Positions 27,327 through 37,388 of a stretch of 64,000 bases of DNA are shown here, piece by piece (positions within the stretch are counted from its first letter, which is position 1; every line of letters begins with the position of its first letter). The translations under genes and the position numbers were made by a program. Source of the DNA: an uncultured Bartonella sp. (lineage in GTDB: Bacteria > Pseudomonadota > Alphaproteobacteria > Rhizobiales > Rhizobiaceae); NCBI RefSeq assembly GCF_945277285.1, contig NZ_CALYPR010000001.1, positions 124,001 through 188,000 of the forward strand, given 5' to 3'. The notes under the pieces were generated by a model. That model did no database searches. It worked only from the letters and a program-made list of their open reading frames with translations, and was not told where the DNA came from.

Positions 27327-28346
27327 ATGATGAGCGAACCTCCCCGAAATTCCATTCTTAGAACCATCAGGGATATTTTGCTGGCAATCGCCGTTTTAAC
27401 GACCTTGTTAATTCTGGAAAGTTTTCTCAATCACCTCCATCCATTTTTTGATTCACTTACTGATATTCGTGTTCCTTTAGCGATTTTGACAATAATCTTG
27501 TCAGTTTTTTTGCTTTTCACAACAATGAGAAGACAAGGTTTTATACTGATCATTTTTGCCGTTGCAGTCATCGCGGCCAGCTACAATTATGGTAGTCTTT
27601 CTCAGACCAGTCTGAAGAATTCGCAACCAGTCATCAAACTGCTACAAACCAATTTGCGATTTGATAATAAAACGCCTGAAAAGCTATTGGAACTCATTGA
27701 TCATGAAAATCCCGATATTATAACGCTACAAGAAGGTTCGAAAAAATGGGGCGAATTTTTTCAGGCAAATGGTTTAACAATGATGGGCTGTTCATCCAAA
27801 AATGACCGGATTGGAACAACAGGTGTCATTTTATCTAAAGAATTTCTACAGCGTTTTGGTGCTCTAAAACCGACAGCGCTCGACTGTTATGAGGCCTTGT
27901 CAACGCGTGGTTACGTTGCGGAATTGTCATTGACACGTGAAGATCAAAACACTTTGCTCTTTAGAATTATATCGACCCATCTTTCATGGCCTTGGCCTTT
28001 CGGACAAAACTTGCAATTGGATGAACTTGAAAATAATTCTTCCATAACCGGATTTTCAACGGTCAATACCCCGACAATTGTTGCAGGTGACTTCAATAGT
28101 GTGACGTGGAGCAACACCGTGTCGCGAATGGAAAAGCTGACTGCCACGCACCATGTTTCCGGCATCGGACCAACCTGGTTGTCGTATAAGTTTCCGGATT
28201 TTTTGCGCCCCTATTTGGGATTACCGATTGATCAGGTATTGTTATCGAAACAATTTTATCCTGTTAGCGTCAAACGTATGCCATCAATTGGCTCGGATCA
28301 CTTGCCCATTATGGTAGAATTCCAGTTTGATCCTGACCAGAAATGA
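27327..28346 (+). CDS. Endonuclease/exonuclease/phosphatase (EEP) family membrane protein
   Basis: Encodes 339 aa. Three hydrophobic helices fill the first about 90 residues, followed by an EEP catalytic fold. The metal-site motifs are visible: LLQTNLRFDN, DIITLQEGSKKW (catalytic Glu), IVAGDFNSVTWS, and the C-terminal GSDHLPIMVEF with the conserved Asp-His. Membrane-tethered EEP proteins of this type are widespread in rhizobia; the substrate (nucleic acid, phospholipid or other phosphodiester) is unknown. The start may be 27327 or the next codon. Confidence 0.87.
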   Translation: MMSEPPRNSILRTIRDILLAIAVLTTLLILESFLNHLHPFFDSLTDIRVPLAILTIILSVFLLFTTMRRQGFILIIFAVAVIAASYNYGSLSQTSLKNSQPVIKLLQTNLRFDNKTPEKLLELIDHENPDIITLQEGSKKWGEFFQANGLTMMGCSSKNDRIGTTGVILSKEFLQRFGALKPTALDCYEALSTRGYVAELSLTREDQNTLLFRIISTHLSWPWPFGQNLQLDELENNSSITGFSTVNTPTIVAGDFNSVTWSNTVSRMEKLTATHHVSGIGPTWLSYKFPDFLRPYLGLPIDQVLLSKQFYPVSVKRMPSIGSDHLPIMVEFQFDPDQK

Positions 28347-28508
28347 CACAATAATATTATTAAATTTCGGCGTTTTCATGAAATAGAGTGGCGCAAGACC
28401 GCTTGTCTTGTTTTGTCACCCATTTTTTTAATTTTTATTTTGAATTTAAATCTCCGTCATCCATTTAAGCTTCAAAACCGTTTGTGTTTAGCAATTGTTT
28501 TACCTTAA

Positions 28509-29630
28509 ATGGAAAGCCTAATGCGTATTTATACGGATGATTTATTTGAACTGATTTCGGAAAGTGCCAACCACGCTGAAGAGTACGGGCTCACTTCAGA
28601 CTTGCAACGGCTCAATGAGAGTGGCGCTCTTCTAGCCTGTTTGCCTAAAAAGCTTGGTGGCAGTAATTGGGCAATAACTAAAAACGAAGATGAAACAAAA
28701 GCAATCTTTGATTTTTTACGTAAACTCGGTAAAGCAAATCTTTCACTCGCCCGTCTTTTCGAGGGGCATCTTCATGCTGTGCGTCTCATAGAACTTTATG
28801 CCCATGACCGCTTGCGGAAAAATATCTTTTCAAAAGTAAAAGAGGGCACCCTTCTAGGAGTCTGGGGAGCGAGCCGTAATCAACCATTGAAATTTACCCG
28901 ACTTAACAACGGAAAAATACGCCTTCATGGTGAAAAACGGCTTGTGACGGGGCTTGGCATGGTTGAATTTGCGATAATAAGATTGCGCCAAAAAGACACT
29001 GGCGCGGATCAATTAGCAATTGTTGATGTCAGTAACACGGAACGTCAAAACATTGAATACTGGGATGCTTCGGGCATGCGCTCAACGCTTTCCGGTTCTT
29101 TTGATTTTTCCGGGATAGAAATAAAAGCGAGTGATCTTCTGGGAAATCCGGGAGATTTTCATAAGGAACCCCATTATATTGGTGGTGTTTGGCGCCATAG
29201 TGTTACCCATCTTGGTGGTGCCGAAGCAATCATTGATACATGGCGCGAAATGCTTATTCGCAAAAATAAGCTTGATGACCCGTTTCAGCTCACACGCCTT
29301 GCCAAAGCGCGTTCGGAAACTTTAGCGGCTTCAGCCATGCTTTTTAAAACCGCTTGTCTTGTTGAAGAAGCTTCGCGCAATCCGACTGAAAACAATATCG
29401 AAAATGCTGTTTTAGCCTCTCTCCTTTCACATGACCAGATGGAGGAAGGTTGCACGAGAATTCTTTGTCTTTGCGAAAAGTCCCTTGGCATGGAAGCCTT
29501 TATTGAACGCTGCCCGATCGAACGCATGCGGCGTGATCTTTCTATGTTTATTCGCCACATTGCACCTGATTCACGTCTTTTACAGGCGGCCAATTTTTTA
29601 ATGAAAAGAAAAGGAGAGCCACTCTGGTGA
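28509..29630 (+). CDS. Acyl-CoA dehydrogenase-like flavoprotein
   Basis: Encodes 373 aa. It has the acyl-CoA dehydrogenase layout: an N-terminal helical domain (LPKKLGGSNWAI), a middle beta domain (LLGVWGASRNQPLKF, LHGEKRLVTGLGMVEFAIIR), and a C-terminal four-helix domain. The usual catalytic glutamate region is diverged, so the reaction cannot be predicted. Homologues in rhizobia usually lie in a group with a PIG-L deacetylase, a methyltransferase and a glycosyltransferase; none of these is next to it here. The start may be 28509 or ATG 28521. Confidence 0.8.
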   Translation: MESLMRIYTDDLFELISESANHAEEYGLTSDLQRLNESGALLACLPKKLGGSNWAITKNEDETKAIFDFLRKLGKANLSLARLFEGHLHAVRLIELYAHDRLRKNIFSKVKEGTLLGVWGASRNQPLKFTRLNNGKIRLHGEKRLVTGLGMVEFAIIRLRQKDTGADQLAIVDVSNTERQNIEYWDASGMRSTLSGSFDFSGIEIKASDLLGNPGDFHKEPHYIGGVWRHSVTHLGGAEAIIDTWREMLIRKNKLDDPFQLTRLAKARSETLAASAMLFKTACLVEEASRNPTENNIENAVLASLLSHDQMEEGCTRILCLCEKSLGMEAFIERCPIERMRRDLSMFIRHIAPDSRLLQAANFLMKRKGEPLW

Positions 29631-29865
29631 ACCCATTTATGGGCTGGTTTTAACCCCTTTTACGCCCCTTTTAAAACGCAGGAGAAATTTTCCGCCAATT
29701 TTGTTGTTACTTGGCATCGTTACTGTTCTTTGATCAAAATGATTATAAATCAAAGTTTTATAGCAGAAAAAGAATCTGCTAGAATTGTCAGACCGCTTAT
29801 ATCCTGTCTTGAAGAGCAGGTTCGCTTGGTCTATTCATTATGTACCACGATGGCAAAAGGGCAAA

Positions 29866-30714
29866 ATGTCTAAACGGCAAAACGGCACTATTTCTTATGA
29901 GGAATTGCTTGGCTTTTATGCCGAAGCAGGCGTTGACACGCCGCTTGACGACACAGCTATTGACCGTTTCCAACAATCGGCAATGATGGAAAAAGGGGCA
30001 GAACTCGACATTCGTGAGGCACAGTCCCACCCCGGAAAATCAGGAAATCTACAACGACGTATCCAGAATAAAGTTTCACCCCCTTCAACTTTGCGTATTT
30101 CTGTCGATGGGCAGGTTGCAACGGCAACCGAGCTTGCGCAAAATGCCAAAAATCTAGATGAACTTTATGAAGCACTTAAATCGTTTAACGGTTGCTCGTT
30201 GAAGCTGACAGCAAAAAATACCTGCTTTGCTGACGGTACGCCGAATTCCAGACTGATGCTTATAGGCGAAGCGCCGGGACGCGAAGAAGATTTGCAAGGC
30301 ATTCCCTTTGTTGGTCGTTCGGGGCAATTGCTTAATCGCATCCTTGCGGCAATCGGATTAAAGCGCGATGATGTTTATATTGCCAATACAATTCCGTGGC
30401 GGCCACCGGGCAACCGTACACCTACACCTATGGAAACAGAGCTTTGCCGCCCCTTTATCGAACGGCAAATAGAACTGGCAGGCCCGAAAATTCTGGTCGC
30501 ACTTGGGGGGCCGGCGATGCAGGTTCTGACAGGTGTAAAAAATGGGATTATCCGCACACGTGGCAAATGGCTTTCGCATAAATTGAAAAACGGCACAGCC
30601 ATTCCAGTTATGCCTACATTCCACCCTGCCTATCTTTTACGTACACCAAGCCAGAAAAAGCTTGTGTGGGTGGATTTTCTCGAAATTCGCCATGCTCTTG
30701 AGCAACTGAAATAG
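29866..30714 (+). CDS. Uracil-DNA glycosylase, family 4-like
   Basis: Encodes 282 aa. Motif A is GEAPGREEDLQGIPFVGRSGQLL (the family 4 GEAPG and FVGxxG), and motif B is FHPAYLLRTPSQKK. The N-terminal 100 residues are a poorly conserved extension. Two of the four usual Fe-S ligands are missing: the first Cys of the C-x2-C is replaced (SFNGC) and the third is a tryptophan (PWRPPGNRTP). The fourth, in ELCRPF, remains. I recall the WRPPGNRTP form in other alphaproteobacteria. I chose ATG 29866 with an AAAAGGG box; a TTG 27 codons upstream is unlikely. Confidence 0.88.
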   Translation: MSKRQNGTISYEELLGFYAEAGVDTPLDDTAIDRFQQSAMMEKGAELDIREAQSHPGKSGNLQRRIQNKVSPPSTLRISVDGQVATATELAQNAKNLDELYEALKSFNGCSLKLTAKNTCFADGTPNSRLMLIGEAPGREEDLQGIPFVGRSGQLLNRILAAIGLKRDDVYIANTIPWRPPGNRTPTPMETELCRPFIERQIELAGPKILVALGGPAMQVLTGVKNGIIRTRGKWLSHKLKNGTAIPVMPTFHPAYLLRTPSQKKLVWVDFLEIRHALEQLK

Positions 30715-30732
30715 TTTGTTCAAAACATTCAA

Positions 30733-31686
30733 CTAGCGGTGCTTATGGGAAAGCATCTTATGATCTTTTCCAATCAGATGGGATTCACGCAAAATAATGA
30801 ATATACCGGAAGCAATGACCAATGTTGCGCCGAACAGCATAACAATCGTTGGAATCTCACCAAAAATAAAATAGCCACTCAACAGGCTTAAGAGCATCGA
30901 CGTATATTCAAATGGCGCGACTGTCGAAGGTTCCGCATGACGATAGGCTTGTGTCATGAAAATTTGCGCAATACCACCGGAAAGCCCGGCCATAACCAGC
31001 ACAATTGTTTGCTGTACATCAGGAACAACCCAACCGAATGGCACTGTAATCAAGGATATAATGCTTGATGTGATCATAAAATACAGTGTGATGGTGGTTG
31101 TTTTCTCGGTAAAGACCAGTTTCCGGACGAGAAGCATGGCAATTGCAGCCATAATGGCGGCAGCAAGAGCCGAGAGCGCTCCAATTGAAGCACCGATATC
31201 GTTATGAGAACTGCCAAGAATTGTCAGTCGTGGCCAGATAATAATCAGAACACCAACAAGACCGACAATAACTGCGCTCCACCGGTAAAAATACACTTTT
31301 TCATGAAGAAAAATTGCACATAAAACCACCAGAATAAGCGGTTCACCATAGCCGATAGCAATTGTTTCGGGCAGTGGCAGAAGTGTCAGTGCATAAAAAC
31401 TGAACAACATTGAAAACGTACCAAACATGCCGCGAAACACATGTCCGGTCAGATTTTTTGTATAAAGAACGGTTCTTAGCTGCTCTAACGACATAACCCA
31501 CAAAATAATCGGCACTATGCCGAAGAACGATCTGAAAAAGCTCAATTCACCAGCCGGAACCCCTTTGGCTGACTTCAAAAAGCTGTACATGATAACAAAA
31601 CAGACAACAGACAAAATCTTCATCCAGATTCCGAGCATAACATTGCCCGAAGGTGCTTGAGGGATGATTGAAGATTGTGTTGGCAC
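30733..31686 (-). CDS. EamA/DMT-family transporter
   Basis: Encodes 317 aa with about ten transmembrane helices in two EamA repeats. The conserved blocks are GELSFFRSFFGIVPIILW in the first half and SGGIAQIFMTQAYRHAEPSTVAPFEYTSMLLSLLSGYFIFGE in the second. Members export metabolites such as amino acids or purines, or are S-adenosylmethionine carriers; the substrate cannot be told here. It converges on the glycosylase gene (18 bp between stops) and is divergent from pepN. Confidence 0.9.
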   Translation of the reverse strand: MPTQSSIIPQAPSGNVMLGIWMKILSVVCFVIMYSFLKSAKGVPAGELSFFRSFFGIVPIILWVMSLEQLRTVLYTKNLTGHVFRGMFGTFSMLFSFYALTLLPLPETIAIGYGEPLILVVLCAIFLHEKVYFYRWSAVIVGLVGVLIIIWPRLTILGSSHNDIGASIGALSALAAAIMAAIAMLLVRKLVFTEKTTTITLYFMITSSIISLITVPFGWVVPDVQQTIVLVMAGLSGGIAQIFMTQAYRHAEPSTVAPFEYTSMLLSLLSGYFIFGEIPTIVMLFGATLVIASGIFIILRESHLIGKDHKMLSHKHR

Positions 31687-31935
31687 GCTTGTTCTCCTGT
31701 TCGTGCTATCTCTATCCGGCTTTACTATTTTGCTTTCTAAATTTTGTCCGATTTTTAGTAAAGACGCATGCTATTCATATATGAGCCGGTCTGTAAAAGA
31801 AACTTTGCGCAGCACCGAAAAAATGCCAATAGCAATCACATTGGTGTGCATGAGCAAACATTTCTTTTCAAGTCGGTTGTTGTTTTCCCTAAATGTGCTT
31901 ACCTTCAAGAAAATATCTGTAAAAAGGCACTTTTT

Positions 31936-34563
31936 ATGACCAAAACCGATAATCCTGTGTATCGTCTTGAAGACTATTCCCCTACAAATTATGCAATTTC
32001 CAATACCGAGCTTACTTTCTCGCTTCATCCTACAGAAACGATTGTCAAATCGAAGCTTTTTCTGTCCCCACGAGCGACAACAAAGCCGGCAACCCCGTTG
32101 GTTCTTGTCGGCGATGAATTAAAACTTCTATCGGTTAGCGTTAATGGACAAAAGCTCACTGGAAAAGAGTATGTGGCAACCCCTGAAAAGCTCGAAATTC
32201 AAAATCCTCCGTCAGGGCAATTCACTCTTGAGGTCACAACCGAAATCAACCCGCTGAAGAATCGTCAGTTGATGGGGCTTTATTTGTCAAATGGAGTCTA
32301 TTGCACTCAAAACGAGCCGGAAGGCTTCCGCCGCATGACCTATTATTATGATAGGCCGGATATTCTTTCCGTTTTCAAAACTCGCATTGAAGCAGACGAA
32401 AAGAAAGAGCCTGTTCTTCTTTCCAATGGCAATCTGGTTGAGACCGGAAAACTCGACGGAGGCCGCCATTATGCAGTCTGGGAAGACCCGCACCCCAAGC
32501 CGTGTTATCTATTTGCTCTTGTCGGTGGTGCTCTCGACCATTTTGATGACAGTTTTGTCACTATGTCGGGCCGCAAGGTGAAACTTGGTATCTATGTCGA
32601 AAAAGGCAAGAAAGAACGTGCTGCCTATGCAATGGATTCGCTCAAACGGGCAATGCGGTGGGATGAAAAGCGATTTGGTCGGGAATATGACCTCGATATT
32701 TTCAATATTGTGGCTGTTTCGGATTTCAATATGGGAGCGATGGAAAATAAGGGACTAAATATTTTTAATGACAAATATGTCCTTGCTGATCCCAATACAG
32801 CAACCGACACCGATTATGCAGGTATTGAACGTGTTATCGCGCATGAATATTTCCATAACTGGACAGGCGACCGTATCACCTGTCGTGACTGGTTCCAGCT
32901 TTGTTTGAAAGAAGGCTTGACTGTCTATCGCGATCAGGAATTTTCCTCTGACCAGCGTTCACGCCCTGTGCACCGCATTTCCGATGTACGTGTTTTGAAA
33001 GTTGCGCAATTTCCTGAAGATGCAGGCCCCCTTGCCCACCCTGTCCGGCCACGCCAATATCGTGAGATCAACAATTTCTACACCACAACCGTGTATGAAA
33101 AAGGTGCGGAAGTCGTGCGTATGGTTCATACCATGTTGGGTGATGAACTGTTTCGCAAAGGCATGGACCTTTATTTTAAACGCCATGATGGCGAAGCCTG
33201 CACAATAGAAGATTTTATTGCCTGTTTTGCAGATGTTTCGGGACGTGATTTTAAGCAGTTTATGCTTTGGTACGAGCAAGCTGGCACACCCACAGTCACA
33301 GTCGACAGCCATTATAAAGATGGTGTCCTGACACTCGATTTAACCCAAACCGTACCGGATACTCCCGGCCAATCCCATAAAAAACCGATGGTCATTCCGC
33401 TTTCTTTCGGCCTGTTAGGAAAAAATGGCAAAGATATGCCTTATCAGGCGGATAATCATATCGAAAACAACGTAATTGTGCTATCCGAAGCAAAACAGAC
33501 AGTGCATATTCGCAACCTTGCCGAAAAACCGGTCTTGTCACTTTTACGTGGATTTTCTGCACCAATCAATTTGAAGATGCAGGAAAGTGACGAAGATCTC
33601 GCTTTCCGTGCGCGTTTTGATGCCGACGAGGTTAATCGTTGGCAGTCACTTAATCAATTGATGAGCGCAGCCCTGATCAACGCCATCAATGATAAAAAAC
33701 ATGAAACACCGGCAATGCCGGAAAAACTTCAACAACTTGTTGAAGCGCTCCTTGAAGATGAAAATCTTGAACCGGCATTCCGCTCTTTGTGCTTGCAATT
33801 GCCATTGGAAGTCGAACTTGCCCGCATGATCGGCCATGACGTTGATCCGGAGCATATTTTTAACGTTCGCCAATCCTTTATGAAGTCGCTTGCCAAACAT
33901 TTAAAGCCAAAGTTACTGGACGTCTTCAACAAGATGGAAACAGCTGGGCTTTATTCACCGGCGGCAGAGCCGGCAGGTAAACGCGCATTGAAAAATGCCG
34001 TTTTGAACTATTTGGTACTCGCTGAAGACAGCCCTGAACGTGCATCGAAAGCTTATAAAAATGCCAATAATATGACTGACAGAATGGCCGGTTTGACTAT
34101 CCTCGTCCATCTCTTTAATGAATCTTCCGAGGCTGCCGAAGCATTGGCCGATTTCGAGCAACGCTACGCCAATGATCCGTTGGTCATGGATAAATGGTTT
34201 ACAGTTCAGGCAACTGTTCCGGGCAACAATACCCTCGGCCATGTCAAGGAGCTTATGAAACATCCGCTCTTTTCACTTGATAATCCCAACCGCACACGTG
34301 CACTTGTTGCAGCCTTTGCCAGTGCTAACCAGACAGGTTTCAACCGTATTGATGGTCAAGGTTATAAATTCCTTGCCGATATTATCCTTACTGTTGACAA
34401 GGAAAATCCACAACTTGCCGCACGTCTTGCAACTATCGCGCGCTCTTGGCGGCAACTTGAAGAGGAACGCAGAAATAAACTGCGTGATGAATTGGAACGG
34501 ATAGCCAAAGCACCGCGACTTTCTGTTGACGTTGCCGATATTATACAACGCACCCTTAACTGA
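31936..34563 (+). CDS. pepN: Aminopeptidase N
   Basis: Encodes 875 aa, the usual length of proteobacterial PepN. Zinc-dependent M1 peptidase that removes N-terminal residues from peptides in the cytoplasm. It has the exopeptidase motif GAMEN (267-271), the zinc site HEYFHNWTG (H303, H307) with the second glutamate in LKEGLTVYRDQEF (about 326), and a long helical C-terminal domain. ATG 31936 begins the family-like MTKTDNPVYRLEDY; the reading frame extends 56 codons upstream but that part has no family similarity. A terminator follows directly. Confidence 0.96.
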   Translation: MTKTDNPVYRLEDYSPTNYAISNTELTFSLHPTETIVKSKLFLSPRATTKPATPLVLVGDELKLLSVSVNGQKLTGKEYVATPEKLEIQNPPSGQFTLEVTTEINPLKNRQLMGLYLSNGVYCTQNEPEGFRRMTYYYDRPDILSVFKTRIEADEKKEPVLLSNGNLVETGKLDGGRHYAVWEDPHPKPCYLFALVGGALDHFDDSFVTMSGRKVKLGIYVEKGKKERAAYAMDSLKRAMRWDEKRFGREYDLDIFNIVAVSDFNMGAMENKGLNIFNDKYVLADPNTATDTDYAGIERVIAHEYFHNWTGDRITCRDWFQLCLKEGLTVYRDQEFSSDQRSRPVHRISDVRVLKVAQFPEDAGPLAHPVRPRQYREINNFYTTTVYEKGAEVVRMVHTMLGDELFRKGMDLYFKRHDGEACTIEDFIACFADVSGRDFKQFMLWYEQAGTPTVTVDSHYKDGVLTLDLTQTVPDTPGQSHKKPMVIPLSFGLLGKNGKDMPYQADNHIENNVIVLSEAKQTVHIRNLAEKPVLSLLRGFSAPINLKMQESDEDLAFRARFDADEVNRWQSLNQLMSAALINAINDKKHETPAMPEKLQQLVEALLEDENLEPAFRSLCLQLPLEVELARMIGHDVDPEHIFNVRQSFMKSLAKHLKPKLLDVFNKMETAGLYSPAAEPAGKRALKNAVLNYLVLAEDSPERASKAYKNANNMTDRMAGLTILVHLFNESSEAAEALADFEQRYANDPLVMDKWFTVQATVPGNNTLGHVKELMKHPLFSLDNPNRTRALVAAFASANQTGFNRIDGQGYKFLADIILTVDKENPQLAARLATIARSWRQLEEERRNKLRDELERIAKAPRLSVDVADIIQRTLN

Positions 34564-34570
34564 AAATTAA

Positions 34571-34600
34571 AAAAAGCGGAGGGACTTCTCTCCGCTTTTT
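34571..34600 (+). terminator. Rho-independent terminator of pepN
   Basis: AAAAAGCGGAG pairs with CTCCGCTTTTT around an 8-base loop, ending in the T run. It starts 8 bp after the pepN stop. Confidence 0.9.
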
Positions 34601-34671
34601 AACAGAGAAAACATTATTCCACGAACTGCTCACAAACTCAAAAGTGTTTCAGATAACCGTTAACAGTAGTA

Positions 34672-34686
34672 TTAAAATATTCTTAA
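34672..34686 (+). promoter_or_regulatory. Candidate CtrA box upstream of the PleC-like kinase gene
   Basis: The sequence reads TTAA-N7-TTAA, the core recognised by the alphaproteobacterial cell-cycle regulator CtrA. An additional TTAA lies 8 bp before the first arm. It lies 155 bp before the start codon of a PleC-like kinase, a member of the same circuit in Caulobacter and Brucella. Two copies of CGAATCAGTTTT at 34750-34761 and 34795-34806, 45 bp apart, sit between it and the gene. In AT-rich DNA this motif can occur by chance. Confidence 0.4.
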
Positions 34687-34840
34687 AGCTTTTTATTATA
34701 AGCTTTATCAATGAAAAATGATTCATCGCGAAAAAAAAGCTGGACAGGACGAATCAGTTTTGATTCATTGCCCTTGTTCGGATGTTTTGCGTACCGAATC
34801 AGTTTTCCGGGTTATCCATCAATTTTAGAGGGGGCCAGAA

Positions 34841-37165
34841 ATGGCGCATTTGGACGCGTTTGACGCGCCCACAGGGACGTTTGTTGATTCAAGACCTTCA
34901 CTTAAAAAGCGGAAGGCAAGGACAACTCATGTCGATTTTCTCTCGGGATCAACTTATAAAAGATTGTTGTCCATCGAGCCATGGATGCGCCGTGCCATTC
35001 CTCTTGTCATATTGATTTTTCTGGTTTTACTTGCCGCAACCCGCATGGTTCTGCTTTACGAATGGCGTCAGAATATCGAGACCACGACGCGCGCAGCTTT
35101 AACCTTGGCAACCGGACACATAGGAAGTTCGATCGACAGGGCTTTATATGCAAAACAGACGGATGGGCATGACGATAACACCCTTTCAAAAGAGGATTTA
35201 CAAAACATCCTGGTTGATTTTCGCACACAAGGGTTAGTCGGTAGTGCCGCACGTGTTGCTATTGTAAATGATCAAGGCACAGTTGTTGCAGCCTCGGGTA
35301 TGGAAACGCTTATTAACCATCCCTTGGCCGATTCGGTTGCTGACAGTCAAGCACTGTTCGTTCTTGGCCGCAGTGCCGGTGTTATGCAGGTCAAAATTGA
35401 CGGAAAAACTGCGTTGGCATCCTTCGATCAAGCCGGACACGGACAGTTTGGCGTCTTCGTCGGCGAAGAGAGTGAACAGATTTTTCTTGCATGGCGAAAA
35501 ACCGTTTCTGTCAACATTACGATGTTTGCCGGAACGGTCGGTGTATTATTGGCAATACTTTACGCTTATTATGCGCAGTCGGCACGTGTGCGAAAAACCG
35601 ATATAATATCAGAAAAAATTCAAAATCGCATTGACATGGCCATGATGCGCGGCCGCTGTGGGCTATGGGACTGGAATATGGCAAGCGGACGGGTTTATTG
35701 GTCACGTTCGATGTATGAAATGCTCGGTTTTAAGCCAAAGGATGCACTTCTTTCGATCTTCGAGATTACATCCATTATCAATCCAGCCGATGCCGACCTT
35801 TATGAATTGGCACGTGATTTGATGAGCGGTGAAAAAGACCATATAGACATCAACCTTCCTATGCGCCATGCAGACGGTCACTATGTCTGGATGCGTATAC
35901 GTGCGGAAGTTGCCCAAGAAGAAGAAGCCCATCTTGTAGGCATTGCGTTTGATATTAGCGAACAACACCAGTTTGCCGAACAAACGGCTCAGGCTGATCT
36001 TCGTATTCGCGATGCTATAGAAAATATTTCTGAATCCTTTGTTTTATGGGATTCAGAAGGTCGACTTGTGATGTCAAACAGTAAATTCCGCGAATACGCT
36101 TCGCTTCCTGACCATATGTTACAACCGGGCGTACAAAGGATTACGGTCGAGGCCATGGCAAAACCGGCTATCAATGAAATGTCGGTAGAGCAGGATGACA
36201 CCGGCAATTTCACCAGCATCCGACAAATGTCCGATGGAAGCTGGCTTAAAATCAACGAACGGCGCACTCAGGATGGTGGTCTGGTTTCGGTTGGTACCGA
36301 TATTTCCGAGTTGAAACAACAACAAAAAAGTTTGGAAGATAGTGAAAGGCGGCTTTATTCCTTCATTCAGGAACTTAAACTTGCCCGCCAAAGTGCCCAA
36401 CAACGCGCTAATGAAGTTGAAAAGCTCAACGAAAGTTTACAGTCGGAAAAAGAACGCGCTGAAAGTGCTAATAAGGCCAAATCAGAATTTCTGGCCAATA
36501 TGTCGCACGAATTGCGCACGCCTCTTAATGCCATTATCGGATTTTCCGAAATGATGCTTCAAAACACCTTCGGCCCCTTGGGTTCGGAGCGTTATGCCGA
36601 ATATATGAACGACATCCATAATTCCGGAACACATTTGCTGACGCTTATCAACGATATTCTGGATATGTCCAAGATTGAAGCCGGTCGTTTTACTCTGTCC
36701 AGTGAAAATGCCGATCTCGAACCTATTATCAGCGAAACGTTGCGCACCTTAACGCCGCAAGCTCAGGAAAAGAATATCACAGTAACGGCTGACATTACAC
36801 CCAATCTCCATGGTGATATCGACCGCAGGGCTATCCATCAGGTGTTCCTGAACATATTGTCCAATGCCGTTAAATTCACCCCTTCCGGCGGGCATATTGA
36901 TGTCAAAGGCTACCAACAGGATGATAAACTTATTTTTGTCTTTTCCGATACCGGTGTCGGCATACCAGAAGCGGCAATTGCCAAACTTTGCCAGCCATTT
37001 GAACAGGTAGAAAACCAGTTTACCAAGACCCATGCCGGATCAGGCCTGGGGCTAGCAATTTCCCGTTCTCTGGTTGAATTACACTCCGGTGAACTTAATA
37101 TCGCTTCCAAAGAAGGTAAGGGAACAACCGTCACAATCACTTTACCGGTCAAGCAGAAAAAATAA
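34841..37165 (+). CDS. PleC-like hybridless sensor histidine kinase with PAS domains
   Basis: Encodes 774 aa. Order: cytoplasmic tail, TM1 (52-72), periplasmic sensor (about 73-225), TM2 (about 226-248), a PAS domain (about 265-375, with WDWNMASGRVYWSRSMYEMLG and PAC), a second PAS-like unit (FVLWDSEGRLVMSNSKF), coiled coil (about 500-545), and dimerisation/phosphoacceptor and ATPase domains. The phosphoacceptor is H556 in FLANMSHELRTPLNAIIGFSEMM. N-box NILSNAVKFTPSGG and G-box DTGVGIP are intact. The arrangement resembles PleC, the kinase/phosphatase of DivK and PleD in Caulobacter. There is no receiver domain and no adjacent regulator, as expected for PleC. Confidence 0.85.
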   Translation: MAHLDAFDAPTGTFVDSRPSLKKRKARTTHVDFLSGSTYKRLLSIEPWMRRAIPLVILIFLVLLAATRMVLLYEWRQNIETTTRAALTLATGHIGSSIDRALYAKQTDGHDDNTLSKEDLQNILVDFRTQGLVGSAARVAIVNDQGTVVAASGMETLINHPLADSVADSQALFVLGRSAGVMQVKIDGKTALASFDQAGHGQFGVFVGEESEQIFLAWRKTVSVNITMFAGTVGVLLAILYAYYAQSARVRKTDIISEKIQNRIDMAMMRGRCGLWDWNMASGRVYWSRSMYEMLGFKPKDALLSIFEITSIINPADADLYELARDLMSGEKDHIDINLPMRHADGHYVWMRIRAEVAQEEEAHLVGIAFDISEQHQFAEQTAQADLRIRDAIENISESFVLWDSEGRLVMSNSKFREYASLPDHMLQPGVQRITVEAMAKPAINEMSVEQDDTGNFTSIRQMSDGSWLKINERRTQDGGLVSVGTDISELKQQQKSLEDSERRLYSFIQELKLARQSAQQRANEVEKLNESLQSEKERAESANKAKSEFLANMSHELRTPLNAIIGFSEMMLQNTFGPLGSERYAEYMNDIHNSGTHLLTLINDILDMSKIEAGRFTLSSENADLEPIISETLRTLTPQAQEKNITVTADITPNLHGDIDRRAIHQVFLNILSNAVKFTPSGGHIDVKGYQQDDKLIFVFSDTGVGIPEAAIAKLCQPFEQVENQFTKTHAGSGLGLAISRSLVELHSGELNIASKEGKGTTVTITLPVKQKK

Positions 37166-37388
37166 TTATTTCAAAAAATCCGTCAAAATTACTTCGAATT
37201 TCACTTCGTGCGACCTAAAAATCGAAGTTTTCCCGCAGCGGTTTATTATAGTTCATACTAACCCCGAACCGGCAGGTTAAAATACTCTTTTGCCACATGA
37301 TGCCCCAGATATTATTATTTGCCAACTCAATCGGTAACAACATTAAAAATCGTAATTTTCCAAAACAAGCGCAAAACGCAAACAACAA

